The notes under the pieces: model-generated | Told to the model about the DNA's origin: nothing | What the model saw: the letters and a program-made list of their open reading frames with translations, nothing else | Database searches by the model: none | Part shown: piece after piece, positions 21,831 to 33,470 of the stretch | Numbering within the stretch: the first letter of the stretch is position 1 | How the letters are laid out: the number at the start of each line of letters is the position of its first letter | Program-made: the position numbers and the translations under genes | Assembly: GCF_024166365.1 (NCBI RefSeq) | Contig: NC_064820.1 | Coordinates: 54,041,501-54,105,500 of the forward strand | Source of the DNA: Elephas maximus indicus | Taxonomy: Eukaryota > Chordata > Mammalia > Proboscidea > Elephantidae | Reading direction: 5' to 3' | Length of the DNA: 64,000 nucleotides

Positions 21831-23120
21831 CTCTTTTATATGTTTACAAGTAAGCTGTTAAAATGTCCGAAATTAAGAATTGCATGTGAATTGGGGGGCA
21901 AACTGACCTACAGTAGGTGTAATACTTTATCGCAAGTAGATAAGGTTCACCTTGCAATTTTGAGTTTCATTAGTTGGATCAAAGCTTGTTGGAAGCCCTT
22001 AGCACTAAGTCGTGATAATGTTACCTTTTTTTTTTTTTTTTAATGAGATCCTATCCTCTGGTCTTCTGCCTTTCTTTCCCCCGTCTCTTTTCTTACCCTG
22101 TCCTATTCCCTTCCCCCACCCAAATAGGAAGAGGGACCTGCTTAGAATGGGTTTTGATTCTGAGTCACTATTTCATTTTCTTAGAGTGAGTGCTTTATAC
22201 CAAAGTCCCCTGTTCAGGATTGTCGAAGTGACCTGTATTTTAAGTATAAGCTCTTGCTAAAAGAGAGGCTTTCTGCCCAGCCCGCGAGGTATCACCATTA
22301 TTTACCAGTGGCGGTTTTGAGCCTATGGAGAAATGCTGCGGGCCTTGCGCAGGACGCACTGGCGTAGAGAGAGGGTTTCTCAGCGATTCCTGAGCCAGTA
22401 CGTGTTTTCTTGGCTCTTCCTCCCGCCCCCATCTTGTTCCTACGCCATTCCCTCCCCATTTTCCCTTCTCCCACAACTCTTAATTCCAAAAGCTTTGAGA
22501 AGGGCGACTGGCTAGGGCGGAGAAACCCGGGGTGTGCTGGATAGGGAAACCGCCTTTTTGGGGGGAGTAGGAGGCGGATTTGTGTGCTTTGCAGGCCCCC
22601 ATCGGGGGACTCAGTTACGTGGACGTGGTCTCTGGACAGACCCTTTTAGCAATAGTTCATGTACGAGAACCAGAACCCAGGGATGCTCGAGATAAATTCC
22701 CATGTTGCTGCCCAACTTTAGGCTTCTTTGTGCTCCTCGGTTTTCCGGGCGTAGAGTTAGGACTTAGGGCTACACAACTGTCCCCTTCTCCCTTTCCCCC
22801 ACCCCCAGGATTCTTTGGAAACTGGGCTCATTTGTATGCGTGAGTGTAATGCCGTTTTAAATATCTGACAACTCTTAATAAATACTAAAGCTAACATACC
22901 CTAATCGTGTGTCTTGTGGCGCTACCCCATCGGATCCCTGTCAGGGAGCAGCGCGGCCTCCCGCGGCGGGGTGGGGGGGACGGGGCTGGAGACGGGGCGA
23001 GGCCCGCGGCCCCCCAGCTCTCCTGTCGATTTCACCCGCTCCAAACCTGCTGCAAACCGGGAAGCGAGCCTCAATTAGCCTTTTGTTTGGCATCGTTCTA
23101 CATAACGGGTTAATTACAGG
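21831..23120. other. Intergenic DNA with a CpG-rich core
   Basis: The flank of the gene, then a GC-rich core at about 22300-23060 containing the pyrimidine tract 22400-22470. No repeat and no convincing exon. Open frames at 22580-22843 and 22907-23160 look compositional. Confidence 0.5.
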
Positions 23121-23124
23121 CTCT

Positions 23125-23290
23125 AACGTGGGGGCAGAGAGAAAACAAACTTTGTATTGAAAATGTTACAGTGCATTAGACATGCCCGCTGATTACTTTG
23201 ATTGTTGTGTCTAATTCTTGACAGAGGGGTAATAATTTGGCCGGCAGTAATAATGGATTGTAGTCATCTGAGAAAAACAAGAGTTATGTC
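23125..23290. promoter_or_regulatory. Candidate enhancer: homeodomain/SOX/TCF motif cluster
   Basis: In 165 bases there are repeated TAAT cores (23101-23116, then GGTAATAATTTGG and AGTAATAATGG), CTGATTA, the TCF/LEF-like CTTTGAT, SOX-like ATTGTTG and the TALE-like TTGACAG. The motifs are seen; enhancer activity is inferred. Confidence 0.4.
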
Positions 23291-23324
23291 TTAACTCACA
23301 CGGATCTTCTCCGGGAGAGGGCCT

Positions 23325-23344
23325 CCCCCCCCCCCCCCCCCCCC
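23325..23344 (+). repeat. C(20) homopolymer
   Basis: Twenty consecutive C residues (G on the other strand) between a GGGAGAGGG-type stretch and CGCCACC. Able in principle to form i-motif/G-quadruplex structures. Confidence 0.9.
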
Positions 23345-23457
23345 GCCACCTTCCCAATGCCTCTTCTCTAATCTCTTGCTACCGGACTTGACTCTTTGAG
23401 ATTCCGGTTCACTCTTTCTATTGGCCTGCCTTTTCAGTCTTCCTTTTTCCTCACCAC

Positions 23458-23609
23458 AGTACCTAGAAGGACTAACTGATAAGTATGTGTACGGATGGCG
23501 GGTCCATCCTATTGGTGTTATGCCTGCAAACATTGTTGCCGATGGTCCAATCCAAGTGTGGAACCCATTGAACCCTTCCCCAGCCATAGCCTCTGGTAGA
23601 CCCTTTTGA
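23458..23609 (+). other. Exon-like open frame of unknown origin
   Basis: A strong polypyrimidine tract (23405-23455) ends in CACCACAG at 23459. An open frame of about 49 codons follows, reading LEGLTDKYVYGWRVHP and later IQVWNPLNPSPAIASGRPF before TGA at 23607-23609. A weak donor (GTAGAC) lies at 23597. The composition is protein-like rather than low-complexity, but I recognise no family, and the opposite strand is open too. It could be an exon, a pseudogene scrap or conserved enhancer DNA. Confidence 0.25.
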
Positions 23610-25690
23610 GAAACTTACACCGTAGATATGGGGGCAAGGGGGTGGGGGACTTAGGGTTTGAATGTAATAGAGAGACTTAAGTGAAGCATACATCTTTGTG
23701 ATGCTTTTTCATCTTGTCATTTAGTTTTTAAGATTAGGTGTGTGTATGTGTGTGTTCGTGTTGGATGTTTTACATATATAGATGTCAGCCTATTCTGAAG
23801 TTCACAGCTTGAATTTAAGTACAGTAATTTGGCGATTTTTAGAATTTGGGGAGGGGGTGATGAGTGATTTAGTTTCACTTGCTAGATTCAAGATATTTGT
23901 TGCCTGATGGCTGAGAATGGATTGATGGGTGGATAGCGTTCTAGTTCTTGTATTATTCATAGGAAAGGTGTGTCTTCTCCTTCTAGGCTCCTCATCATGT
24001 GCTCTAAAATGTGTTTCTGAAATGCCTTCTTGTTTGCAAACCATCTCTTGCCCACACTCTCCTTTTCCCTGCACACCTTTGGAGACCAAGTTTTGAGCTC
24101 CGCTCTTCTAATGAAATTCCTCCTGTTTGCTATTATCTTTGATCCTTCCCTTATTACTCTGAATTCTCCTTCTGGACATTATGACTCATTTCCTCTAGCT
24201 TCTGCAAGCTAAAATTTAATGCAACTAAAGACCTCTAGGATGCTCCCCTTAAATCAGGGAATCCATATCAATATCTGCACTCTTACAGACAGGATTTTTT
24301 CCCCCCTATTGTTTCAGAGCAATGACATTTTCTATTTTGGTCTGCTGTTCCTCTGTTTCCTTTTCATCAAAGCAACCTGGTTTTTCACGGATTCAAAAGA
24401 GTCCTAAGTTAGAATCATAGTTGAAGACTTTTTTTTATTCTCCATTGAAATAACATTTCTGGTTATTTGGAATTCTTTGTGGATGTGTGTCCACACTTGC
24501 CCATTAGGAAGTTTTTTCGAGTTCACAATTAAAGGGATGACTTTGGGATGCTCTGTTGCTATTCACCCGGATCAACGTGTTACATACACCGTTGACCTCT
24601 TTTCTAGTCTATTTTAGCCTTTTGAATACCAGCCAAAAAGACAATGTGCTTTCAAGGTACCTAGACCTACTTTGTATTTCCCTAGCACCTTGGCTTTTTA
24701 AGCTATAGGATCGATCTCACTGAAATATAACTCCTTTAAGTCCCATGTGGATTTACTTAGCCTTTTCTTTTTTTCTCATAAAAGAAGCAAAAAGTTTAAA
24801 ATCTGGGTTCAAACCAAAAGAAGAACTAAGTTTAGATGGAACCCAGCCAGTTTGTACATTTAATCTCACCCCTAATGTAAGTAAACTAAGCAGAAAGGAC
24901 TTGATTTTCTTATTTGTAAAGTTGACTTCAGTCAACTTTGTAAAGGAGATTTAGAATCCAAATTATGCTTGAGTTCTATTCATTAAGAACTATTTACCTT
25001 CTTTCTGCTAATCAACAATTAAAGATTACATCACACCAAGGCAAGGCAAGTTTTCTTTGGGGGCTGGAAGAAAAAGTGAAGGGATTGTTTTTCTGCCTTT
25101 ATTTAAAATGCATTACTTTCTAAAGTGGTCCAAAATCTTAATATTTAAAATAATAACAAGTAACTTGTATAGTGGGAGTTGGCGATTTTTAACTAAAACG
25201 CGAGAAGTTAATTCAGGACGCTGGCAGTCGAGCCTGTTTACTGATCTTTTCTGATTGTTGTTTTCTTGATAACAGAGCAAGCCACTGAATGGCTGTTTGA
25301 GCCCAGGCGCCACAAACATAAACTTCACAGCTTACAATGTCCCAAGTCGTGATGGAGGATCTCTCCACACCTCCCAGAGACTTCTGAAGTGTAGACAGAG
25401 AAGTTGGTTCACAGGGAGCAAAGGAGGGGGAGGGGCGGGAGGGAAGGCTTCTTAGTGTTTGCTTTGAGTATTGTTACTATCACATCCTTTAATTTTTTTT
25501 TTTTGACGCTTAAGCTGTTGGCTCCGAGAAGCCAGTCTCTGTGCCTTGGAGAAGCAAGTCTCTCCCCGGAAAACTGCACCTGAGACTACTTGTTTCTCAC
25601 TTTAAAAAAAAAAATTATTTTGCAAATCTTTCTGCTTAATTACCTCTCTGCAAAAGCGCTCAGCATTTATAAGAAAAGTTCTAAAAAGAA
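23610..25690. other. Intergenic AT-rich sequence
   Basis: Unique-looking sequence with no gene or recognised repeat. It contains a pyrimidine-rich stretch at 24000-24200 and small chance open frames. Confidence 0.5.
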
Positions 25691-25735
25691 AATAATATCT
25701 TCCCCCAGAAGGGGACGCCCAGATTTGGGGAAAAG

Positions 25736-26740
25736 ATGTGGGATAAGATTGCTTTTTGCCAGGTGCGGAGAAAAGGCACAGCGTCCCGCCCTTTGGGGAA
25801 CTCTATGGGAGATTCCGCTAAGCCCGAGAGCTGCTCATCCTCTCCTGGGATCCTCTTTCCTTTCCATCCGTCAAAAGTGCGTGTCCATTTCGGTGTGTTG
25901 TTATTTGTGGATTTGATTGAGTTGGCTACTTACTTGTTTTGCCTATCTTCCCAAGTACTTCTCTGTCCCCCACCCCCAACCCTGTGCGTTTCCCTTCTCC
26001 AGAGGACTGGGAGAGCAGCGCTGCTCTGCAATCGGGTGGGGAGGGGGTTGGTGAATGGGAGCCTGGACACTGGTCTAACCAGCCCCGCTACTCCCGCAGG
26101 CAAGTTAGCCCTTGATCCCTTAAAGGAGGGACAATCGTCGTGGATCCGAGAGGGAAAAAGGGTGTTGCTGGGCCCTTCTCTTTCAGGACTTGATCAGGTT
26201 GGCAGATCTGGAGGGCTAATCCAAACAAGGCGCTTGACTTGTGAGGTCGCGAGTCTAGACAGAGCTGGTGACTCGGCGGCTTCTTATCTTTCCCTGGGAT
26301 CAGCCGAAGAGACGCTCCCCGGCCCGCTGCGCTCTGCTCGCCGGGGCCCGGAGCCACCGCACTGTCCAGACGGCACAACAAACAGAGCACCTGAGGCTTT
26401 ACAGCTTGCTTTATTGTTTAATGGGGAATGCTGCAAAACATTCATTTGTCTTCCCGGCCCTGCGACCCGACGGATTTGCGCCCCGGCCACCGAGCTGGGT
26501 GGGGTGTGTGCTAGCGCCGGGCTGTCCCAGCCGGCCACACGGGACAGAGTGCAGGAAAGTCCGTGCTGGCCCGGCGCATGTGGGCGCGCACGGCTCCTCT
26601 CCCCTGGCCAGGGCCTGCGGGGACCGCGCTGTGGCCCTTTTCTTTATTCCGAGCCCTGGAGGCGGAGGAGGTGGAGGAACTGTGGGAGAAAGCGTGGGGC
26701 GAGGTGTCTGGGACTAATCCAGTGTCTCTTCTAGCTGCCT
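25736..26740. other. GC/CpG-rich intergenic block with a 332-codon open frame
   Basis: The longest open frame in the window (25736-26734, +) lies here. Its translation is rich in Gly, Arg, Pro, Leu and Ser with no domain I recognise, and other frames (26268-26717 +, 26088-26390 -) are open too, as expected for CpG-rich DNA. I do not call it a gene. Confidence 0.35.
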
Positions 26741-28691
26741 GGAAATGACAGTTCTGCGCTAAAGCCACTTATGGTTTGCGGGGTCAGTGGGCTCTGACTC
26801 AAGGGCGATCAATAAAAACATTTAGTTCAGTAATAAGCTGCGTTTTTTCGAATGTACCGAGAAAAAGATGCGTCACCATCTGGGACAGGGTGTCCCTGCG
26901 CGGCCGAGCGCCCTTTCTTTCCCCGTGAGCACAAACAAGTGGCGTGACTTTCCAGTGTTTCGTGACCACTTCACTGGGCAAACCATGGGGGGCTTGACCC
27001 TCCCTAGCTGGCTTCCACCACAGAGAGGCTGGCACTTCCATCCGCTTGAAGGCATGAGGACCACTGCAGTGCCCTTTTTTTGGAGTAATAGCCAAACTTA
27101 GGCATTTGTATTAAAAATTAATTTATGGCTCACATTTCAAATTAATTAAGGTGACTGTAATTCTGATCCCTACGGAAGTTTTTTTTCCCCCCTTGTTTCA
27201 AAAAATGGGGAGGGGTTCCTAGTTACACCTTTTTGCTCACTATTCTAGTTTGCAAATATTATGTGTGTGTGTCATGGCATAGAACAGATAATACAGCCTT
27301 TGTTTGAAAACTACCCATAAACGTAGGTGAGGGTAATTTAGTTACGTGCTTAACCGTGGTGTTAACACAAACACCGCAATCTCCCAGGTTTGGGGACACT
27401 ACAAAGCCACATCTCCGTGCTTTTCCTTGCCTGTCCTCAGCAACACAACTGTGTATGTGTGTATTATGATAAAAACAAAACAAAATAAGATCCAAGTTTC
27501 ATGAAATCACATTAATTTCTGTAGGGAGACTTTTTCCCCCCTCGGAAAAGAATCCTTAACAGTAGTAGTTCAGTCACCGACTTTTCTTTTTCTCATGGAT
27601 AAGAGTTACTGTTTATTTTGACTTGTCACAAATACAATGTGTTGTTTGAAACTTGTTAAACTTAGCAGGTATATAGAGATAATACTAGACAGGCCACCGA
27701 ATGGGATAAAGTAAAATATGGTGGGAATTAACTTTTAAGGGCTATGAAGGATTTTACCTTTTTCCCAGTAGCTTTTTACTTAATATTTCTTCAAAATGCT
27801 GTTTTTTCCCCACAGTTTTATAATATAAAACAGTAGACTAGTTGTTTAATATACACTGAGGATATAATTCACAAAATGTTACTTGATGCAGGCTCTACTC
27901 TGCAGTTACTTTGATAATTTAAATTCTTTACATTCTCAATTTTTAAAAAGTTCTCACGCATTAAAAAAATTTGGCTACTGTTGTGTAAAAACATGTTTTG
28001 TCCTAAAAATTCCAACAATTACTTATTAGAACAAGTGTCAATTTGTTTTTCATTATAAAGAGGAGGCTCACTTTAAAAATAGGTTTAGGAAAAGAAAAGC
28101 TGATCTAATTTTTTGGCAAAAAGGAGGACATTTTTTAAAATATGAGTTAGATTTATAAAAAGCACATACGTGCTTTGAAACAGTGTATTTTAAGTAATAG
28201 AAGAAATACTTATAGGCCCAAATAGTGAGAAACTAATTTTAAATGCACAGAATATAACTGATAGTTATGTAAAATTTTATATCAGTAATCCAAGACTTTT
28301 TGTTATGTGAGATCAGTTCTCAAAAAAGAAATACTTGAAATAAAAATAGCCAGTGACTTCATTTGTAAAATGTAATTCTTTACTTTCACAAACAATGAAT
28401 ACCTGATACCTAAAAAAGATTAGAAGTGGAAAATATGAATTAGCAGCTTCTGGAAAATGAAACTGTTTAGTCCATCGTCTGAAATAATTCATTTACTTTC
28501 TTCTGTAATATATGGAAATATTTTGGACTTTACTACTTGGAATTGTTTTAGTATCAAAGTACATGTCAAATTTTTAAGACTAAGATGTATCCTTGAAGTA
28601 TTTACAACTTCAAAGGTACTGTTACTCTTGCATTTTTTGTGTGGCCACATTTCTACCTATTTACCAAGGGCTGAGCACTTGAATGAAGGAT
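26741..28691. other. AT-rich intergenic sequence, no repeats recognised
   Basis: The last part of the repeat-poor zone. It turns strongly AT-rich after 27540. No gene seen. Confidence 0.5.
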
Positions 28692-29620
28692 GGTTGTTGT
28701 TGATATGCTGTTAGGTGCCACCAAGTCAGTTCCAACTCACAGCGACCCTATGTACAACAGAATGAAACACTACTCAAGCCCGGTGCTATCCTCACAACCG
28801 GTGCTATGCTTGAGCCCATTGTTGAGCCACTGTGTCAACCCATTTCTTTGAGGGTCTTCCTTTTTTTTCGCTGACCCTTTACCAAGCATGATGTCCTTCT
28901 CCAGGGACAGGACCCTGCTGATAACATGTCCAAAGTCCATAAGATGAATTCTTGCCATCCTCCCTTCTAAGGAGTATTCTGTTGGACCTCTTTCAAGACA
29001 AATGTGTTCCTTCCTCTGGCAGTCCATGGTATATTCAATATTCTTCGCCAACACTGTAATTCAACTGCATCAATTCTTTGGTCTTCCTTATTCATTGTCC
29101 TATTTTCCCATGCATATAAGGTGATTAAAAACGCCATGGCTTGGATCAGGCACACCTTAGTCCTTAAAGTGACATCTTTGCTTTTTAATACTTTAAAGAG
29201 GTCATTTGCAGCGTATTTGCCTGATGCAATACATTCTTTGATTTCTTGGCTGCTGCTTCCATGGGTGTTGACTGTGGATCCAAGTAATACGAAATCCTTG
29301 ACCATTTCAATATTTTCTCCATTTATCATGATGGTGCTATTGGTCTAGTTGTGAGGATTTTTGTTTTATGTTGAGATGTAATCCATACAGCTACGTGTAG
29401 CCTTCGACCTTCATCAGTAAGTGCTTCAAGTCCTCTTAGATTTCAGCAAGCAAGGTTGTGTCATTTGCATATTGCAGGTTGTTAATGAGTCTTCCTCCAA
29501 TCCTGATGCCCCATTCCTTTTCATATAGTACAGTTTCTCAGATTATTGGCTCAGCATACAGGTTGAATAATATGGTGGAAGGATACAATGATGATGCACA
29601 CCTTTCCTGATTTTAAACCA
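28692..29620 (-). mobile_element. RTE LINE, 5'-truncated, reverse transcriptase 3' part
   Basis: About 0.93 kb. From right to left it covers the RT palm through the C-terminal domain and 3' UTR of the RTE seen complete at 55210-58447. Broken minus-strand frames (28770-29054, 28967-29329) carry the C-terminal signatures VLLGSTVNTHG, LRTKVCLIQAM and CWRRILNIPWTARGRN. Frameshifts and stops make it non-functional. Confidence 0.88.
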
Positions 29621-30271
29621 GAAGAATGGTATATTGCCAAAAAAACTCACCTTTGACGTCCATTATTCCATCAGTATGGACTCATAAGTCTCATTAATGC
29701 TAATGGAAAATGTCCTTGCTTGTCGTGTATTTAAAAAAAGGCGGGGGAGGCGGGGGGGCGGGGTTGGAGATATTTCACCCAGCAATATCTTTGTAACAGG
29801 TGTGTTAGGGCTAGCTAAAACTACCTAACAACTAATTTGGTCACATCTAGAGCCAGTCTCATAGGTGAAAATTAGCACATGGAATGGTAGGATTGGAAAT
29901 TACTTAAAGATAAATGCGTTATATGGAAGAAGAAGAAGAAAAAAAAAAAGCCTGAAAATATTTTTCCCCACCTTTTAGAATTTTAGAAGTAACCCCTTAT
30001 TTAATGGAAATATTCCTGCCAGGCAAATGGTATAGCTTCCCTACCATTGACAAATAAGACCAAAGCTTAAAAACCCCAAAGCCAAAGCTTGCTAGATATG
30101 AATTTTATGTATTTGCTTTCTATATAGGGAGTTGTTTCTGTTAAATTATTTACTATAATTTGAATGATGCCTTGTTTGTTTTCATTTTGTAGTGATGATG
30201 AATTATATGGACTCATTCTGTTGGATAAATATATGCATTTGGGATATGTACTATGGTGCCTTTTGGGTGGC
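29621..30271. other. Unique AT-rich sequence
   Basis: Includes a G-rich patch at 29740-29770 and an (AAG)n/poly(A) patch at 29928-29950. No gene seen. Confidence 0.5.
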
Positions 30272-30448
30272 GGAAACCCGGGTGGTACCGTGGTTAAGAG
30301 CTGGGCTGCTAACCAAAAAGTCGGCAGTTTGAATCAAATCCACCAGGTGCTCTTTGGAAACCCTATGGGGCAGTTCTACTCTGTCCTATAGGATTGCTTT
30401 GAGTCGGAATCAACTTGACTGCAACAGGTTTGGTGTTTTAGTTTTTTT
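30272..30448 (+). mobile_element. AfroSINE, short type
   Basis: Near-complete: tRNA-like head (GGTGGTACCGTGGTTAAGAG, GCTGCTAACCAAAAAGTCGG, CAGTTTGAATC B box), body with GGAAACCCTATGGGGCAG and CTCTGTCCTATAGG, and tail GAGTCGGAATCAACTTGACT, then T-rich. Confidence 0.9.
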
Positions 30449-30604
30449 GGCCGGGGCAGAGAGTTTTCTCCAGGGCAAAGCTAAGTGGTTGGTAATAGAA
30501 CAGAATCTGTGAACATTACAGAATTGCGTGATAGTCCAAGAGTATAAATAATGAACATGAATGTTGCTTTCGTTATTCAAGTTAAAATCTTCTAGAATAA
30601 CTAT

Positions 30605-30810
30605 ACCAAACCACCCAACCCACTGCCATCGGGTCTATTCCAAGTACTCTAAGACAGAGTAGAAGTTTCACATAGGGTTTCCAAGGCTATAAATCTTTAC
30701 AAAAGCAGACTGCCACATCTTTCTCCCTCAGAGTGGCTGGCTCGTGGGTTCAAAACACTGACCTTTTTAGTCAATAGCTGTGAGCTTTAACCACTGCACC
30801 ACTAGGGCTC
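30605..30810 (-). mobile_element. AfroSINE, long type
   Basis: Antisense copy including the long-type middle (CTATAAATCTTTACAAAAGC, CTGCCACATCTTTCTCC) between the tail and the tRNA-like head, which ends CCACTGCACCACTAGGGCTC. Confidence 0.88.
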
Positions 30811-31246
30811 AGACTAAGGATATTATAAGTCTTTTTTAGAGGGAATATCAAGAAAGGAGTCAGCTTCTGGAGCCAGAGGTGCACAGTGGTTGTTTCTGCC
30901 ATGATATGACACTTTTCTCTATGTAAAGCACTTTACAGTCATTAGTTATGCATGAGAGCTGGCAGAGCCCGTTTTCCTAATGACCTCTATACCTATTTCT
31001 CAGCACAATTCTCAGTTCCCTTGCCTTCCCTTCATATGTGCAAGAGCAGAACATCAAAGGAGCAATCACTTTTCCATGGTTACTTCAGTGAGGACTATGT
31101 TAGATCAGAGAATGGAAACTATTTTATGGATATTTTTCCGTGATGTCCATTCTCTTTACTTTCAGGAATTGAGGGAAGATGCTGAGAGCTAAAAGGGTGG
31201 GGATTTGCAATACACTATAACAAAACTATAATTTATCTCCTTAAAG
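30811..31246. other. Unique sequence
   Basis: No gene or recognised repeat. Two overlapping 60-70-codon frames at 30952-31192 are not protein-like. Confidence 0.5.
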
Positions 31247-31768
31247 CAGTGGCCCTCAAACATTTAGATTTTAGGACTCCTTTATACTTTTTGATATTAT
31301 TGAGGGCCTCAAAAATCTTTTGTTTATATGAGTAATATCTGATAATTTTGAGATATTTATTCATTGAAAATGGATGATCTTGAAATATTTATTCATTCAA
31401 AACAGATAATTTTGAAATAGTTATTAATTTCACTTTAATACTATGTATTAATATACATATCACTAAAAAAATTACTATAGTTTTCAAAACAAAAAATTAG
31501 TGGGAGAAGTGGCATTTTTAAAAATTTTTGCAAATCTTTTTACTGTCTGGCTTAATAGAAAACAGTTAAATTTTCATTTCTTCTTCTTTACTCAATCCGT
31601 GGTGATACCACAGATTATGTAGCCTCTGGAAAATCCATGCTCACTTGTGAGAATAAAAGTAAAAAGGCAAATAACATCTTAGTATTATTATAAAAAAGAG
31701 CTTTAACCTCACAGATCCCTAAAAGCCCAAAAATTCTGGGTACCCAGAGTATGTATTGAGAATGGCTA
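31247..31768. mobile_element. hAT-Charlie-type non-autonomous DNA transposon
   Basis: Starts CAGTGGCCCTCAAACATTT and ends with the imperfect complement (TATTGAGAATGGCTA). It is flanked by 8-bp target duplications CCTTAAAG (31239-31246) and CCTTAAAA (31769-31776), the length expected for hAT elements. 522 bases. The internal sequence resembles a common mammalian MER-type hAT repeat as I remember it. Confidence 0.8.
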
Positions 31769-31800
31769 CCTTAAAAAACAGACTTAAAAAAAGAAAACTA

Positions 31801-31942
31801 TTCCCAGTGCCATCGAGTCCGATTCTGACTCATAGCGACCCTATAGGACAGAGTAGAACTGCCCCATAGAGTTTCCAGGGAGCGCCTGGTGGACTTGAAC
31901 TGCTGACCCTTTGGTTAGCAGCTGTAGCACTTAACCACTATT
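31801..31942 (-). mobile_element. AfroSINE, short type
   Basis: Antisense copy: GATTCTGACTCATAGCGACC, then CTATAGGACAGAGTAGAACT, the short-type join GGGAGCGCCTGGTGGA, and the head complement CTTTGGTTAGCAGCTG ending TTAACCACT. Confidence 0.9.
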
Positions 31943-32168
31943 ATAGGGATACTATTACTCAAGAGAATATGGTTGCTTATATTAATGCTCTAGTGACTCA
32001 GGTTTATTTTTAAGTCAAGTCCAGATCATAGTTTTTCAACTCCATCATCTAAACACTGATCTAAATGCCCCTTGTATCTCAGGCACTGAAGAAAAAGATG
32101 TTATGATATTATCTAACTGAAATTTTAGGGCTCATTTCTAAGAACCTATAGGAGGATAGATGCTGAAT

Positions 32169-32238
32169 GTTGACTAATCCAAACCCATTGCCATCGAATT
32201 GGTTCCGACTCATAGCGACCCCACAGGACTTCACATAG
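32169..32238 (-). mobile_element. AfroSINE tail fragment
   Basis: About 70 bases of antisense 3' tail (CCATTGCCATCGAATTGG, CCGACTCATAGCGACCCCAC). Confidence 0.8.
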
Positions 32239-32489
32239 GTGGGAATTCATAGTCATGGCATTGTGAGACAAGGAATTAAAAGTGACAGTTGTAATTCAGA
32301 AAAGTCATTTGGGTTTTGGAATGAGATAGGCTGGTAAGATGAAAGACTGAGGGTTAAGACAATAAGTCAAATATCGTAAGGACTCAGACAGGGGATGAGA
32401 CTTTATATTTGGCATGAAAAGAAAGGAAGGGATGGGTCTGAGAGATATTCTGAAAAATGGACAGGTGTGGAGGAGACAGGTAGTTGTCC

Positions 32490-32940
32490 ATCAGAATTTG
32501 GTTTCCCCTTCTTCATAGATCTATGAATAGGCTGCATATCCTAGGCTCCCTTGCAACTGCATGTGGCCACATGACTATGTCCTTGCTAATGGAATCTGAG
32601 CAAAATCACTGTGGGTTATTTTAGACTTAGATCTTGGAATAATGAGAGTGGTTCTCTCTTGCTCTCTTTTTCCTTCCAATTTTCTGAAATTCATGAAAGT
32701 CCAGCTTTAACCAGCAGATGATGACAATGCTCTGGGGGTATGGTGGAGCCAGGGATATAGTTGGAGCTAACCAGTATCCTAAATGACCTTGCGGAATGGA
32801 GTTGCCAACTGACCTGAAATGTTCACCTCTCTCTGTGAGAAATACATTTTTATCTTCTTCAAGCCACTGAGCTGTTGTGGGGCCTTTTTATTACATCAAC
32901 CTAGTCTTACCTTAGTATAACTGAATATCAGCTATAGCAC
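32490..32940 (+). repeat. Probable old LTR-class repeat
   Basis: Resembles ERVL/MaLR-type solo LTRs in the order CCTAGGCTCCCTTGCAACT, GTGGCCACATGACT, and a 3' part with TTCAAGCCACTGAGCTG and a TTTATTACA end. No clear target duplication. Family not assigned. Confidence 0.4.
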
Positions 32941-33004
32941 TGAGGTAAGAAGTCATGGATGGTTCTAAGATTCTGAGTCTGGATGATAGATTCTGAATGA
33001 ATCA

Positions 33005-33470
33005 TGCAATAAATCCACTCAATCACTCATTCATTCATATATTTAAATATTTATCTTGTACTTACTAGATACCATGCATTCTCTGTTCCCCTGGCCCCCC
33101 AAGAATGATGGGGATTTAATTTTTTCCCCTCTCATCTCTAATTTTGAGATTATGTTAAAATACATAGAGCAATAAAATGAAGGCACTGTCACAATCAGAA
33201 AGATATTAGTTATCCCAGTGTTCATGAATACTATGTGGTAACTATTATAACAGTGAGCAAAACAAAGTTATTGCCTTCATGGAGCTTACATTTTTTTGTG
33301 ATGGATTCAAATGATACACAAGTAAGTGCATACTATAATAAAAGGAATAATAGCTGCTATGAAGAAAAAGCAGATAGAGACTTTGAGATAGTGATCAAAG
33401 AAGGCTTCTCTGAGGCGGTGACTTTTGAACAGGTGAACATTCTTAGAAGGGAAAGTGAAATATATATGTA
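33005..33470 (+). repeat. Old L2-like LINE fragment, interrupted
   Basis: TCATTCATTCATATATTTAA followed later by GTGAGCAAAACAAAGTTATT, TTCATGGAGCTTACATT and GGCTTCTCTGAGGCGGTGAC, the usual order in the mammalian L2 3' region. It is split by the 33096-33230 element. Confidence 0.5.
33096..33230. repeat. Unnamed dispersed repeat, copy 1
   Basis: About 135 bases aligning with 35198-35295 plus 35453-35490 through AGAATGATGGGGATTTAATT, TTTTGAGATTATGTTAAAA, GCAATAAAATGAAGGCAC and ATATTAGTTATCCCAGT. It sits inside an L2-like fragment, so it was mobile or copied. Family unknown. Confidence 0.7.

Noticed and set aside
671-28691. The known LF-SINE-derived distal ISL1 enhancer
   Set aside because: That enhancer is described hundreds of kb from ISL1; I saw no SINE-like core near the gene.
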